DNA of 64,000 nt from Pseudomonas brassicacearum subsp. brassicacearum (GCF_008801605.1 NZ_VZPJ01000017.1:1-64000); one strand, 5' to 3'; shown: positions 1-12,900, counted from the stretch's first letter. The notes: generated by a model not told the origin, from the sequence alone. Translations and numbers: made by a program.

Positions 1-223
1 CCAATCCAGCGACCGATTCCCCCGGAGCCAACAACAGATGAACATGATTGGTCATCAGGCAATAGGCGTAGACCTTTACGCCAAATGCATCCTTAAGCTC
101 ACGCAGGTCCGTGAGGTAGCGTTGATAGTCCTCAGCGACGGCAAACACCACTTGACGGTTATGACCACGTTGTACGATATGGTGTGGGTAATTCGGTAAA
201 ACAATACGTCCCATCCTGGGCAT
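1..223 (-). CDS. Y1-type (IS200-like / RAYT-related) transposase, 3' part outside window
   Basis: The minus strand from ATG at 223 translates as MPRMGRIVLPNYPHHIVQRG and continues to CLMTNHVHLLL before the window ends. The PHHIVQRGHN start and the MTNHVHLL block are the hallmark of Y1 single-strand transposases; the HVH pair is the metal-binding HUH-like motif. The catalytic tyrosine would lie beyond position 1 and is not visible. A strong ribosome site, GGAGGAGG, lies nine bases upstream of the ATG. Proteins of this family include REP-associated transposases, but the flanking TGTCCCC repeats suggest a different target from the REP elements elsewhere in the window. Only about 74 codons are seen. 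Confidence 0.85.
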   Translation of the reverse strand, partial: MPRMGRIVLPNYPHHIVQRGHNRQVVFAVAEDYQRYLTDLRELKDAFGVKVYAYCLMTNHVHLLLAPGESVAGL

Positions 224-271
224 ATGTGATTCCTCCTCCGTGGAAGCTTTCAGCGTAGCAAAGAATCAATA

Positions 272-496
272 AATAAATCTGTCCCCTTTTTTTTACTTTT
301 TTTAATACTCAGATCAATTGGTTAGCGGCTAAGTCAGTGCCATTCAAATCTGTCCCCTTTTTTATTGATGAGAAAACGGGTACGACGGGTTCAACCGAGC
401 AGGTTGAGACAAAGGGGAACCCTACAGTTAAAAGCTGCAGGGCGAGTTGGCTTTTAGCCTTGACTTGAGACCGGCTAATGGGTGTCCCCTTTTATT
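272..496. repeat. Three copies of a TGTCCCCTTTT motif beside the transposase
   Basis: The stretch between the transposase start and the pentapeptide gene contains AAATCTGTCCCCTTTT at about 277-290 and again at about 346-361, then GGTGTCCCCTTTTATT at about 481-495. On the other strand these read AAAAGGGGACAGATTT. From memory, this tag is seen near Y1 transposase genes in many Gammaproteobacteria. No gene is visible in 224-517; the rest of the interval is A+T-rich and otherwise featureless. Confidence 0.5.
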
Positions 497-517
497 CGTT
501 ATCTTTTCAGCAATTTT

Positions 518-997
518 TCAAATCTTTATAGCACCGTGCAAAGCGGGTTTGAACCCATTGGGCCAAACAGTCTCGCTGTCATACTGAGCACCAGATAAGT
601 CAGACTCTTCTATTTGTTCGACTAAAAAATTAGCACCACATAGATTAGCTCCTTTAAAACAAGCCCCTCGCACATCTACATTCTTTAGATTAGACATCGA
701 AAGATTTGCACCAGCAAAAACCGCACCAACAGCAATAGCGCCCGAAAGATCTACACCTTCCATTTTTGCACAAGTCAATGTGGCATTCATTAATGCTGCA
801 TTGCTCATGCAGGAGCCACTCAAGATAGCAAAGTCAAAAATAGCATTTCTTAGATTTGCATTGGCAAAATTTGCATTACTGACATCCAGCCCTTGAAATA
901 TAGCACGATGCAAGCTGGCCCCATTAAAATTCAAACCAACAAAACTGTCACATGAATACTGCACAGCCTCACCGGTTTCAAAATACAAAGTAATCAT
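518..997 (-). CDS. Pentapeptide-repeat protein, candidate immunity protein of the TpsA/CdiA toxin
   Basis: This 159-residue protein is built almost wholly of A(D/N)LXX-type pentapeptides from about residue 22 to 135, for example NFNGASLHRA, NANFANANLRN and VDLSGAIAV. Such repeats form a right-handed quadrilateral beta-helix. Its ATG (997-995) overlaps the TGA stop of tpsA in an ATGA junction, so the two genes are translationally coupled, which is the usual place for a cdiI immunity gene. The gene is much more A+T-rich than its neighbours (line 601-660 counts 20 G+C of 60). Pentapeptide proteins such as MfpA and Qnr mimic DNA, so binding to a nuclease toxin is plausible but is inference. No signal peptide is seen, as expected for a cytoplasmic immunity protein. 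Confidence 0.85.
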   Translation of the reverse strand: MITLYFETGEAVQYSCDSFVGLNFNGASLHRAIFQGLDVSNANFANANLRNAIFDFAILSGSCMSNAALMNATLTCAKMEGVDLSGAIAVGAVFAGANLSMSNLKNVDVRGACFKGANLCGANFLVEQIEESDLSGAQYDSETVWPNGFKPALHGAIKI

Positions 998-3900
998 TTA
1001 TTACCCCAATCAGCCAAATCAACTTTGACATCAAATATAGGCTTAGTCATGCCCACTTTGTTAGGTGGTAGCACCCAAGGTACCACATCAGGCTCTAGCC
1101 CCAAAATTTTGGCAGCAATATATCGATGATTTCCATCAACAATTACATTACCGTCCATCTTGATTGCCGGAGCTATATCTCCAGCAAGAAGTCGATCAAC
1201 GTATCTCTGAATCGCAGGTAGCGACACAAAATTTTGTGCACTAATAGTCGAGTCGCCGTGTAAAGCTTTTTGGATAATTTCAGGAGTTACATCCTCCCCC
1301 TTGGAAACCAGAGGCACTTGAACTGTCGCTTTTGCAGCAAGCCGCCTAGCCAGCAACGCCCTTAATACCGCAGGCGCGCCCGTAGCCGCAAGCGCAGCAT
1401 CCAAATCCCAGGTGACGCTTTCGATCCCACCGCCAACGATGGTTGAAACCCTTTGCACCAAGTCGTTGAACTCGTCCCTGCTACTGGAAACTCCAGCGAT
1501 TTCCCTCAGGTAAGTGACGGCGTCTCCACCGAATTGCTCCCTCCAAGCCGTGGGAACGATCTCAGGGTCATTGGCCCAGTTGTTGTTGCTGGACCATTGG
1601 GAAGCGGTATTGAACAAGGTGGGGTCAACGAACTGAGTCGTCGTCGCCTGAAACGCATGCACTTCAGCCCCATTGGCAACGATGGTACGCCCGTCGCTCC
1701 AGGTAAGCACAGTGTTCTGAGATGCCAAACCTTGGATACTTTTGGTCGCCGTTAACAAGTCTTGCGCAAGGTGCTGACCTTCAGGGTTGCCCGGGGGGAA
1801 GCTCTTCACAAGTGCCTGCAACCGCGCGTTTTCGGTAGCGTCAACTTGAGCATTGGCAGCAAGAAGCAGTACTTCTTCCCAAGACATATCCGACTGAGGC
1901 TTGCCCTTCTCTTCAAGAGCCTTGGCCTCATCAGCAAGCGCTTTCTTCTCCGACGAATGCAACAGCCGATTGTAGGAAGTCGCACTACCCGCTACCCATG
2001 ACCCGGTCTGAAGGCTCTTTGCATCCCCTCCCTGCGCAGCGGCTGCAAGCACGCCTACTATTTGGGAGTTCATTACCAGAAGCCTGTCCTTTTGCTCCTT
2101 GGTCATTTTGGTGTACTGCTCGGCCAAGCTATCAATCAACAACTCGTTAGCACCCGCAGCCAGCGCGCCGGTTTTGAAATCACCGCCAGCCGCCTCAGCG
2201 GCCAGTCCGCCCATGACCGCGTGCAAGCCAACCTTGGCCAGCCCCCCTTCTTTCAAATCGAATTTTTTGCCAAGATCCCCAACGAGATTGAATCCCGCCG
2301 CAGCAAAGGTATTCGCCAAACTGCTACGCAGGGCATTATCGAACTGACTGTCGCCACCCAGCGCTCGGTCCAATAAGGTTGACGTACCGTTCTGCAGCAG
2401 TTGGTTAGCGCCGAACCGACCGATGCCTTCCAAACTCCCTAAGCCGCCTTCGGCAATTACCTTGCCTGCGTTAGGCAAGGCGCCCTCCACAGTGGTGGTG
2501 GTACTGGTCATCTTGTCGAAGATGCTGGCGGTCAATCCCGCCGTAACCCCCGACACCACATAACCGCGCAAGGCATCCGAAGAAGTTACATCCTTAAATA
2601 CGGCGCCCAGGTTTCCGCCGTTATTGATAAAGCTGATGGTGGCGTTGCTCGCAGCGCCCGTTGCGATAGCCGTGAGCGCCACGTTCGCCCAACCGGCAGC
2701 CACTGTTGACCCGGCTGCAGCGCCGCCGGCTACTGCCGATGCGGTGGCTGTTCCGGCTGCTGCAAAGGCGGTACCTGAACCAGCAGCTGCGGTGCTCCCA
2801 GCCATAGTGCCGATCAGACCGCTGGCGGCACCTGCGGTGAAGTACACCACGAGGATCGCAATGATCATCTGCACAGCCGGCCCCATTCCAGAGTGGCTGT
2901 ACTTATAGGAGTCATGAACTTCCTTGACCTGCCGCCAATCCACGTCACCGCGTTTCTCAGCTTCCGCCAACCAGGCCAGTTGCGGGTCTGCGTCGACCAT
3001 TGCCTTGATCGACTGGTGGACGGTGTCTTGGTTGACCTGTTTGAGATCAATGTTCAACCCATCGACAGCTTTGATCGTGATGGCACCGGCAGCGACCATC
3101 TGTGTCTGACGCAAAGTTTCGTCGGTGTGACCTTTGCCCGACATCGAACTCCAGGCCATGCTGCTTTTGCTTTTTGAATGGTCTTCTTTATGCAGATCCT
3201 TCACACCTTCGAAGGTAATCGAGCCACCACTTTGTATCGTCAGGTCATTGCCACTGTTCAACTTGGCTACCTGATAATGCTGATCCTCACCGGAAACCAA
3301 GGTCAGATCGCCCCCAGTGGTGATCTCACTGCCCACATGAGTCACCTTGGTCAGCTCATCACGCCGACTCTGTTTTTTCCCCCAACTGCCCTTCTTCTTT
3401 TTCTCATACAGCGAATAATCGCTGTCCTGCGCGGCCAGAAGCGCCAGACTTTCTCCTGCCACCAGATAAGCCTCATCACCGGCGCTGATGCGGCTGGAGA
3501 TAAGTGCCATGTCTTTTCCAGCATCCAACTTCACGTCACCACCAGCACTGATAGCGCTGCCGATCTGTTTGACGTGGTCCTCTTGGGCCGTGACCTTTTT
3601 CGACTTGTAGTAAGAGTGGCTTTCGTCGGCGCCGGAGGAGATTGTCATGTTCTCATCGGCGGCCAAGGCTACATTGCGGTCGGCACTGATCTGGCTCGCG
3701 ATGGCGTTGAAGTCTCGACCTGCGTTCACAATCACGTCGCGACCTGCATCCACCTCCGAGCCCAGTTGAGTGATCGAACTTCTGCGGGTACCACCGGTGT
3801 TGGAGGTCTGTTGCTGCGCAGAGACGATATTTACATCCCGCCCTGCATCGATTTGCGTGTCGCGGCCGCTGACCATGACGCTGCCAACGCTGTTGACGTC

Positions 3901-6900
3901 TCTACCGACGCCCATGGTCAGGTCGTTAGCCGCCTCGATACGCGAGGCGTTATCCGCGTAGTCCTGCCGCTGCGTGTAGCCCTTGTTGCTGATACTTGCG
4001 GTGGTCAACGTGCGCTCGTTGATTATGTCGCCAACGATCGCATTCATGCTGATGTCACACCCGGCGATGATGCCGCCGGATTTATTGACAATGGTGTTGC
4101 CGGCCAACAGGTCGAGACGGTTGCTGGCTTCAATCAATCCGCTGTTGGTCAGGTTCTCGCCAGCGGATGCGGAGAGGTTTTTCGTAGCCCGAAGCGTGCC
4201 GGCATTTTCCAGATCCTTGCCGGCAATCAACGTAACGTTCTGACCGGCAATCAGCGCACCATTTGGCGCCAGGCGGTTATTGGCCTGGGCCATATACAGC
4301 ACCGGCACCAGCACCTTTTCGCCGTTCACTTCGTGCTCTTCGAGCCAGACGATATCGTGTGTCAGCGCGGCGACTTGTTGGGCGGTGAGGGTGACGCCTA
4401 CCGACAGGTTGAGGGCGTCCTTGCTGGCGATGGCGTTGTTCATCAGGTACTTGAACATCGCCTCGTCGGAGGTCTGGCCGTCGATGAAGCGTTGGCCGGT
4501 GCGGGCGACGACGGCCTGTTGGATCAAACGTTGTTCGAACAGGCCGTCGCCCAGGCGCTTGGCGCTGATGTCGGGGTCGTAGCCGAGGTTCGACAGCAAA
4601 TAATCCGAGCTCATGAATGGCTTGAGGTCGGTGAGAACCGGATTGGTCTCGATCAGGTATTTTTGCGGTTTGGAAGTCACGGTTGTGCTGGGTAGTCCCG
4701 TGACCCGCGCCACCGTTTGGCCGGTGACAGGCACTGGTGCGCTTACCGAGGCATCGGTTGGGCGACTGACGCCGATCGGCGGGGTGCCCGAAGTGTCCAG
4801 TGCAATGTCGGCGCCACGGGTGATGGTGCCGTCAAGGGAATGCCCTGGCAGTTGCGGCGTGCCCGTGGATGAGTCCGTTGGGGGGGTGACCTGAATGGCG
4901 GACGCGCCGACAGTGACGCCGCCGCTCTCACGATTCAACAATTGCACCTGTCGTTCGGCGGCGGAAACCTGGGTGGCATCGGCGATCTGGATGTCGCGCA
5001 CATTGGTGGTCGGGGCGGCGGTGGATCGATTCGATGCGCTCACGCTGGCGCCGCCGATTGTCCAGCTCTGCGACACGGCGGGTGTCTGGGAGACTGACGC
5101 GTCGCTGGCGCCCTGCCCGCTCAGCCGGAACAGACCGTTTTGCCCGGTGGGGAGGCTGAAGCCGGGGAGTGTCAGGGGGTTTATTTGTTGCTGGGCCAGG
5201 TCCGGTGGGAGTTGGCTGTTCAGGGTCACGACCGTGGTTTTGCCTGAACCTGAGGCGGCGGTTGTGGTACTGCGGGCCGAGGTGGCTATCCCAGTGAAAT
5301 ACGGGCGCTCCACACCGTTGGTGATTTTGGTTGTTGCGGTAATGGAAACGTTGCCGCCGGCTTGGATGATGGCGGGGACTAAACTATCGGACGAGGTCGA
5401 TGAGACAACGACTTGATTGAATGGGGTAGCGTTATTGATGAAGTCCGGCTCCGCCATTCGTGTACCTGTCGAATATTGAGACTCCGTAAACTTGATTTCT
5501 GTACGCACCCTTTCCGCAAGCATGCCGATATTTATAGCGATAGGACCAAATCGTTGCCAATATTCCGTTTCACTCGGCTTAGCTCCGTCTCGACCTATTT
5601 GGGTATAGGTAGTTGACTCAATACCTGATGCATTCCAGAAATGCATACCCCCATTATAGTTGGCGTCATTGTATATATTGTAGTTTACGAGCGCAGCCAT
5701 ATCCTGATAAGTAGGGTTGGAGTACGTAATAGACCCTCTACTGACATAGTCACCTAAAGCAGATCCCGAATTTTCAAAACTGCCCACAGAAACATCTATA
5801 TTACCTGCCGCAGAAACCGATGAATTCGAGTTTAAAAATACCCCACCTTTAATGCTCATATTTCCAGAGGCGTTCAACGACGCAGCTTTAGAACTGACAT
5901 CTCCCGAAACCAATACACGATATCTCTGTTCATATACATAGTATGAGGCAGGTTGCCGCTCATCCATAAAATACTCAGGAAGCGCATCACAGCTGTAGCA
6001 ACCAAACCCTATCGCCGACGAATACAACTCCGCCTCAGTCTTAAAATCCCCACGCTTATTAATAATCGAATCCGCATTAATAGAGAAATCCCGCCCACTC
6101 TCCATGGTGCCCGAGTCATTTTCCATCAACGCCGACTGTCCCCCAAGGTCATTGCGCGCTACATCAATGTTCCCTAACGCATAAACATCCGATTTACGGT
6201 TGGTAAAACTCCCCACCCGCAACTTCACATCCCCACCGCTGAACAAGAACCCTCCTTGGTCATTCAGCAAGGTCGAAGCCGTCAGTTTCAATCCATCCGC
6301 ACCGGCAACCGTCCCATAGTTATTAACGGTGCCCGCATTGATATTCAGAGTACCGGCCGACGTCAGTCGCCCGTAGTTGCTCAGGCTACTCAGGCCGCCA
6401 CGCCCACCGATCGTCGTGATCCCGCCGCCGGTAATACTCGCTACGTTGCTCAAGTCGATCGCAGCAGTATCTACCGTCATGTCGCCCAGGCTAGTGACCC
6501 GGCCATTGCCGCTATACCGTCCGGTCAATTGCAAGCCCAGGCCACCATCGCTGGCGATCAATCCGTTGTTGACCCAGTTCCCACCCTTGCCTTCCAGTTG
6601 CGTCGAAGCCAGCAGTTGTCCGATCTCGGTCTGGGTGAAGTTGTTGACGTCGACCGTCAGCCGTCCCGCCTGGATGGCGCTGGTGTTGGTCCAGGTGTCG
6701 GCTTTGAGTGTCAGGCCGCCACGGGTGACGATGTCGCCGCCGGCACCGGTGACGTTGGCCAGGGAGATGTCGAACGTGCCTTCGCCCAGGTGCAGCAATT
6801 GGCCGCCGCTGTTGAGGAAGCTGTTGGCGGACAGGGTCAGCTGACTGTTGGCGCTTTCCAGCTTGCCGTTGCGGTTGTCGAAGAGGCTGCCGATCTGGAA

Positions 6901-9900
6901 ATCGGTTTTGCCCGTTGCCCCAAGGGCTCGCAGCTGACCGGTCTGGTTATCCAGACTCGCCGCCTTGATCCCCAGGGTGCTGTCACTCTCAATAATCCCC
7001 AGCCGGTTATTCAGCGCGCCGGCCAGGTCCAGGTCGATCTGGCTGCCGGCGATCTGGCCGTCGTTGTCGCCACTGTTATCGAAGTCATTACCGGTGACGT
7101 TGACCTTGCCTTTGGCATACAGGCCGCCGTTGCGGTTGTCGAAGTTGCGGGTGACGACGATGGCATCACCGCTTTGTGCGGAAATGCGTCCACCATAGTT
7201 GTCGAAGCCGCCCCGTGCGGTCAGGTTCAGGCGCTGGGCCTGGGTGATACCGCCTTGGCGGTTGTTGTTCAGGTCGTAGCCGTTTTTCAGCACCCCGGTC
7301 AGTTGCGTGGTGAGCAAACCCTGCAGGCTGGCGAGCACTCCGCCACGGTTATCGAGATGGCGACCCGTTACAGTCACATCGCCGGCCTTGGCCTGGATTC
7401 GACCGCTCTGGTTATCGATGTCCGTATCGACGGTGAGTTTCAGATCCCCTTGGCTTTGCACCACACCCTTGCCGTTGGTAAGGCTGGTCGCGTCGATTTC
7501 CACGCCGCCGTTCTGGCTGTAGATCAACCCATCGGTGTCGTTCTGGACTGCGCCAGAGGTATTCAAGACCAACAAATCATTGGCCGCGACGGTACCGCGG
7601 TTGCGGTTGTCCAGGCCATCGGTGAGCAAGGTCAACAAGCCCTGGCTGGCGATCTGGCCGCCCTGGTTATTGATCTGTGTGGCGCGCTCGACCCGCAATG
7701 GGCCAACGCTGGCGACTTTGCCATTGGTGTTGGTCAGCACACCAAGCAGGTCCAGAGTCACAGCGCCGTTACCGATCAGCTTGCCGCCGCTGTTGTCCAG
7801 CGTGGTGCCGGTAAAGTTCAAGGCTTTTTGCGCGTTGACGGTGCCGCTGGCGTTGCCCAGGGTCATGGCGTTCATGACCAGCAGGGCGCCGCTGTCGATC
7901 AAGCCGCCTTGGGCGTTGTTCAGCAAACCGCTGGTGACGGTCAGGGTCTGGTCGCTGCCGCTGGACAGAATCCCGCCGCTGCTGTTGTCCAGGCTGGCGG
8001 CGCGGACAGTGAGTTTTTTCTGGCCGACCAGCGCACCGGCAGCGCTGTTTAGCAGTGCCCCGCTGAGGGTGGCGCCGACGTCGCCATTACGACTGGAGAG
8101 TGTGCCGTTGTTGCGGTTGTCGAGGCTGCCGCCGTTGACCTGCAAGCCTTGCCAGCCAGAGATCAAGCCGTTCTGGTTGACCATACTGGTGGCGTTGAGG
8201 CTGAGCAGGTCGCTGCTGATCAGCTTGCCGCCCGTGTTATCGAGGGTGCGTCCGGCCAGGGTGAAGCTTTGGCTGCTGGAAACTTCACCGCCTTGGTTAT
8301 TCAAGTCGCGCAGGCCGTTGAGGGTCAACGGACCTTTAGCGGTGATCAGGCCATTACGGTTGTTCAGGTCATGGCCGCCCAGGTTCAGCGTCATGGCCTT
8401 TTCGCCCAACAGACGGCCGCTGTTTTGGGTCAGCGCCGCCAGGGTCAGGTCCATATCGCCCTTGGCCGACACTTCGCCGCCATTGCTGGAGTCCAGGGAA
8501 TCGGCCTCGAGGGTGAGGTCACCTTGGGCATTGATCAGGCCATTGGCGCTGTTGTTCAGAGCCATGGCATTGAGGACCAAAGCACCACCCGCCAGCACGC
8601 TACCACCCTGGTTGTTCAGGTCGCCGCTGTCGAGCGTGAGCAATTGCGCGGCGCTGATCAGTCCTTGGGTTTGGTTATCCAGTTGCTGATCGACCGTCAG
8701 GACCAGATTGCTATGGCTGGTGAGCGTACCGCCGTTGTTGTTCAGGCTTTGGGCGTGGGCATCGACGCTGACTGCGCCGATCAGGCCTTTGACGTTATTC
8801 AGCGCCTGGGCAACGCGCAGGGTCAGGCTCTGGTTGCTGAGCAGTCGGCCGCCATCGTTGTTGAAATTTTTAGCCGTCAGGGTGAGGGCTTGGGCGCTGG
8901 AGATTTCGCCGCCCTGGTTGTTCACACCGTTGAGGTTTTTCAGCAGCAACGCGCCGGGGGCGTTGATCAAGCCGCTCTGGTTGTTGAGCTGGCCGTTGTT
9001 CATGTCCAGGCTCAACGACGTGTTGCTGAACAATTGACCGCCCTGTTGATCCAGGCCGGCAACCGACGCGGTCAACGCGCCTTGGCTGCCGATGCGACCT
9101 CCCTCCTGGTTGTTGACCTGGGCGGCGGTGAGGTTCAGCGTGCTGCCACTGTTGAGCCGTCCTTTCTGGCTGTTGTCGAACGCACCGGTGGTGACGTTTA
9201 CCGCGCCTTTAGCGCTGATGTTGCCCTGCTGACGATTGTCCAGTGCCGCGCTGGTGAGCAGCAATGCGCCGTCGGTGACCAGTTCGCCGCCCTGGTTGTC
9301 GAGACGCCCCAGGCTGTGCACGGTCAGGTCCGCCGCGCTGGACAGGCTGCCGCCAGTGTTGGTCAGGTTGGCGGCGCTGACATTCAGCGTGCCTTCACTG
9401 CTGAGCTGGCCTTGGGTGTTGAGCAGATCACGGCTCAGGTTGATGCGCTGGTTCTGCTGGCTGATCAGGTAGCCGCCGCTGTTATCGAGGGAGCCGCCGG
9501 CCAGCTCTAACTCGGTCTTGGCACTGAGCAAGCCCTTGGTGCGGTTGAGCAGCTTATCGACCGTCAGTTTCAGCGACTGCCCGGCAAATACCTGGCCGCC
9601 GTCGCTGTTGTCGAGATTCTGGCTGATCAGCGTGACGTCTGCGTTGCCCGACAGCTCACCGCCACGGTTGTCGAGATCGTCAACGTCGAGATCCAGCGCT
9701 TTTGTCGCGCCGATCAAACCGGCCTGACGGTTGTCGAGGCTGGCCGCCCTCAACGTCAGGGCGTCGGTGCTGATCAGCGTGCCCTGACGGTTATCGAAAC
9801 TGTCGAGGGTGGCATCGAGCCCGGTCTTGCCGGCGATATTCCCGGCACGGTTGTCCAGGTGATCGGCAACCAGCAGCAGCGCACCGTCGGCAATCAACGA

Positions 9901-12900
9901 GCCGCGCTGGTTGTCGAGCACGGTTGCAACGTTCAGGTCGAGGCGGTCACGGCTGCTGATTAGGCCATCGCGGTTGTCCAGGCTGTCGCTGTGACTGTCC
10001 ACCGAGGCCGCCGAGATGGCACCTCGAACGTTGTTCAGCACTTGGGCAACTCTGAGCACCAAGCCCTGGTTACTCAGCAATTTCCCGCCGCTGTTATCCA
10101 GGTTTTGTGCCAACAGAGTGAACGCTTGCTGGCTGGAGATTTCCCCGCCCTGGTTGTTGACGTCCTTGAGGTTGCTCAGCAGCAACGCACCCGAGGCGTT
10201 GATCAGGCCGCCCTGGTTGTTCAACTGGCCGTGGTTCAGGTCCAGGCTCAGACGGGTGTTGCTGAACAATTCACCTTGCTGTTGATCCAGCCCGGTGACC
10301 GATGCGGTCAGGGCTTGGCTGCTGGCAATACGGCCTGCGGCGTTGTTCACCTGCGTGGCGTTGAGCGTGAGCGTAGTGCTCGAGGTCAGGCGCCCGCCCT
10401 GGCTATTGTTGAGGACACCCGTGGTGACTTGGGTCGCGGCTTTGCCTGAGATCAGGCCTTTTTGGCTGTTATCCAGACTGGCGCTGTCGAGGGTCAACGC
10501 GGCGTCGGTGCTGATAGAGCCCCCCTGGTTGATCAATGCCCCAGCACTGATGATCGACAACAGGGCCGCGCTGCTCAGGCTGCCCGCTGTGTTATCGAGG
10601 CTGCCTGCGCCGACACTCAACTCGCCTTCGCTGCTGATCAAACCTTTGCGGTTCAACAGCGCGTGATCGAGGGTGATCACCAGGCCGTTGAGGCTGTTGA
10701 GCACGCCTTCGCTGTTGTCCAGCGTGGTGCCGCTCAGGGTCATGTGGCCTTGAGCATGGAGCAGGCCTTTGCTCTGGTTGATCAGCTCAGCGACTTTCAC
10801 GTCCAGGTCAGTGCCGGCGATGAGTTTGCCGCCCGCGCTGTTGTCCAGGCGCTGGCCGCCCACCTTAAGGCCGAGACCTGCGGAGAGTTCGCCCGCGCGG
10901 TTGTCGATCTGCCCGACCTGCAAATCCAGCGCTTTTGTGGTGCCGACCAAACCACCGTTGCGGTTATCCAGCGTGTTGCCGGTCAGGCTCAAATTGCCTT
11001 GGGCCACCAACGCACCACCCTGTTGTTGCAAGGTATCGATAACAGCGGTGAGGTCGGTTTGGCTGGAGATACGACCGAGGCCGTTCTGTACTTCAGCGGC
11101 CTTCAAGGTCAGCACACCAACGCTGGTCAGCAGCCCGGCGCTGTTGTCCAGGCGCGAGCCTTCGAAGGTGACGCTGCTTTTGCCCGTGATGATGCCGTTA
11201 TCACGGTTATCCAGTTGATCGACCGTCAATTGCAGCGCCTTGTCGGCGCGGATGTTCCCGCCACGGTTGTCGAGCGAATCGCTGTGCACGGTCAGCAGGT
11301 CATTGCCGAGCAGGCGACCACCGCGGTTATCGAGGCTGCCGGTTTGCAGGTCAAGCGCGCCTTTGGCAAGCACTTGGCCTTGGTTCTGATTGTCCAGCAG
11401 GCCGCTGATGCGCGCGGTCAGGCTGCCATCACTGATCAATTGGCCGCCGTCGCTGTTGTTCAGGCTGGCCGCCTTGATGTCCACAACCTTGCCCGAGCCG
11501 AGCACACCATTGCGGTTGTCCAGCGCGCCGCCGAGGTCAATGTTCAAGTTGCTGTCGCCGAGTACCTGGCCGTTGCTGTTATTCAGGGCCATCGCGTTGA
11601 GCCGGGTCAGGCTCGCGCTGGAGATTTCGCCATCGAGGTTGGTCAGCGTGCCGTCGACGTTTATGGTCAGGTCTGCATCGCTGCCCAGCTTGCCGCCGCT
11701 GTTGTCCAGGCTGGCTGCACGCACCTCCAGGCCGTTGGCCGAGATCAGGCCTTTGGCGTTATTCAATGCCTGGGCGACGACCAGATTGAGACGCTGCTGG
11801 CTGACGATCGAACCGGCGCGGTTGTCCAGGCTCGTGGCATTCAGGCTGAACGCCTGGTCGCTGGAGATTTCGCCGTCGCGGTTGTTCACCGCCGCCAGGT
11901 TCTTCAACAACAGACTGCCCGGGGCGTTGATCAGCCCGCCCTGATTATTCAACTGCCCATGGTTGAGGTCGAGGGATAGGCGGGTGTTGCTGAACAATTG
12001 GCCGTTCTGTTGATTCAGGCCGGTGACACTGACATTCAGGGCTTTGGTGCTGGCGATGCGACCGCTGGCGTTATTCACTTGGCCGGCCTTCAATAGCAAC
12101 GTGTCGCTACTGATCACGCTACCGCCGACGTTGCTTAGGGACGCCGCGCTGTCGAGGTTCAACGCACCGATGCTGGAGATCTGGCCGCCGTCGTTATTCA
12201 TCTCGGCCGCTTTGAGGTTGGCCGTGGTGTCGCTTTTCACGCTGCCCTGGGCGTTGAGCAGTGGTCCGCTCAGGCTCAGATTCAGGCCTTGCTGTGCATA
12301 AAGCGAGCCCTGGCGGTTATCCAGTCGTTGCGCGTCGATCGCCAAAGCCGCCCGAGTGGAGATCAATCCCTTGGTCTGGTTGGTCAAGCGTTCGAGGGTC
12401 AGGCGCAGGTCGCCATAGGCAATCAGCTTGCCGCTATCGCTGTTGTCCAGTTCGGTGCCGACCAGGGCCAGAACGCCCTGGCTCGACACTTCGCCGCCTC
12501 GGTTATCCAGCGTGCCTACGTTGAGGCTCGCTGCTTGGGTGGTGGTGACGACACCGCCCTGGCGGTTGTCCAGACTCGCCGCGTTGAGGGTCAACAGGCC
12601 AGCCGATGACAGCAACCCGGCCTGATTGAGCAACTGCGCCGAAATGCTGGAGGTGAGCGCTCCGTCGCTGAGCAATCGGCCTGCGGTATTGTCCAGTGAC
12701 GCCGTCGTCAATTGAACGCTTTTGCTGGCGGAAAGACGCCCGCTCCGGTTGTTCACCTGGCCGCTGGCGTTGATGTCGAGCATTTGACCCGCCGCCATCA
12801 GACCAGCCACGTTATCCAGCGAGGCGACGCGTAACGTGACGTTGCTCAAGCTGTTGAGTTCACCGCTGCCGTTGTTCAACTGCCCGACATTGGCCGCCAG

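Noticed and set aside
3178..4695. Long plus-strand open frames (505 codons here; others at 6256-8052, 8149-9510 and 10462-11979) opposite tpsA
   Set aside because: They are mirror frames of a repetitive high-G+C gene. They have no ribosome sites or family motifs, and their repeats copy the FHA periodicity.
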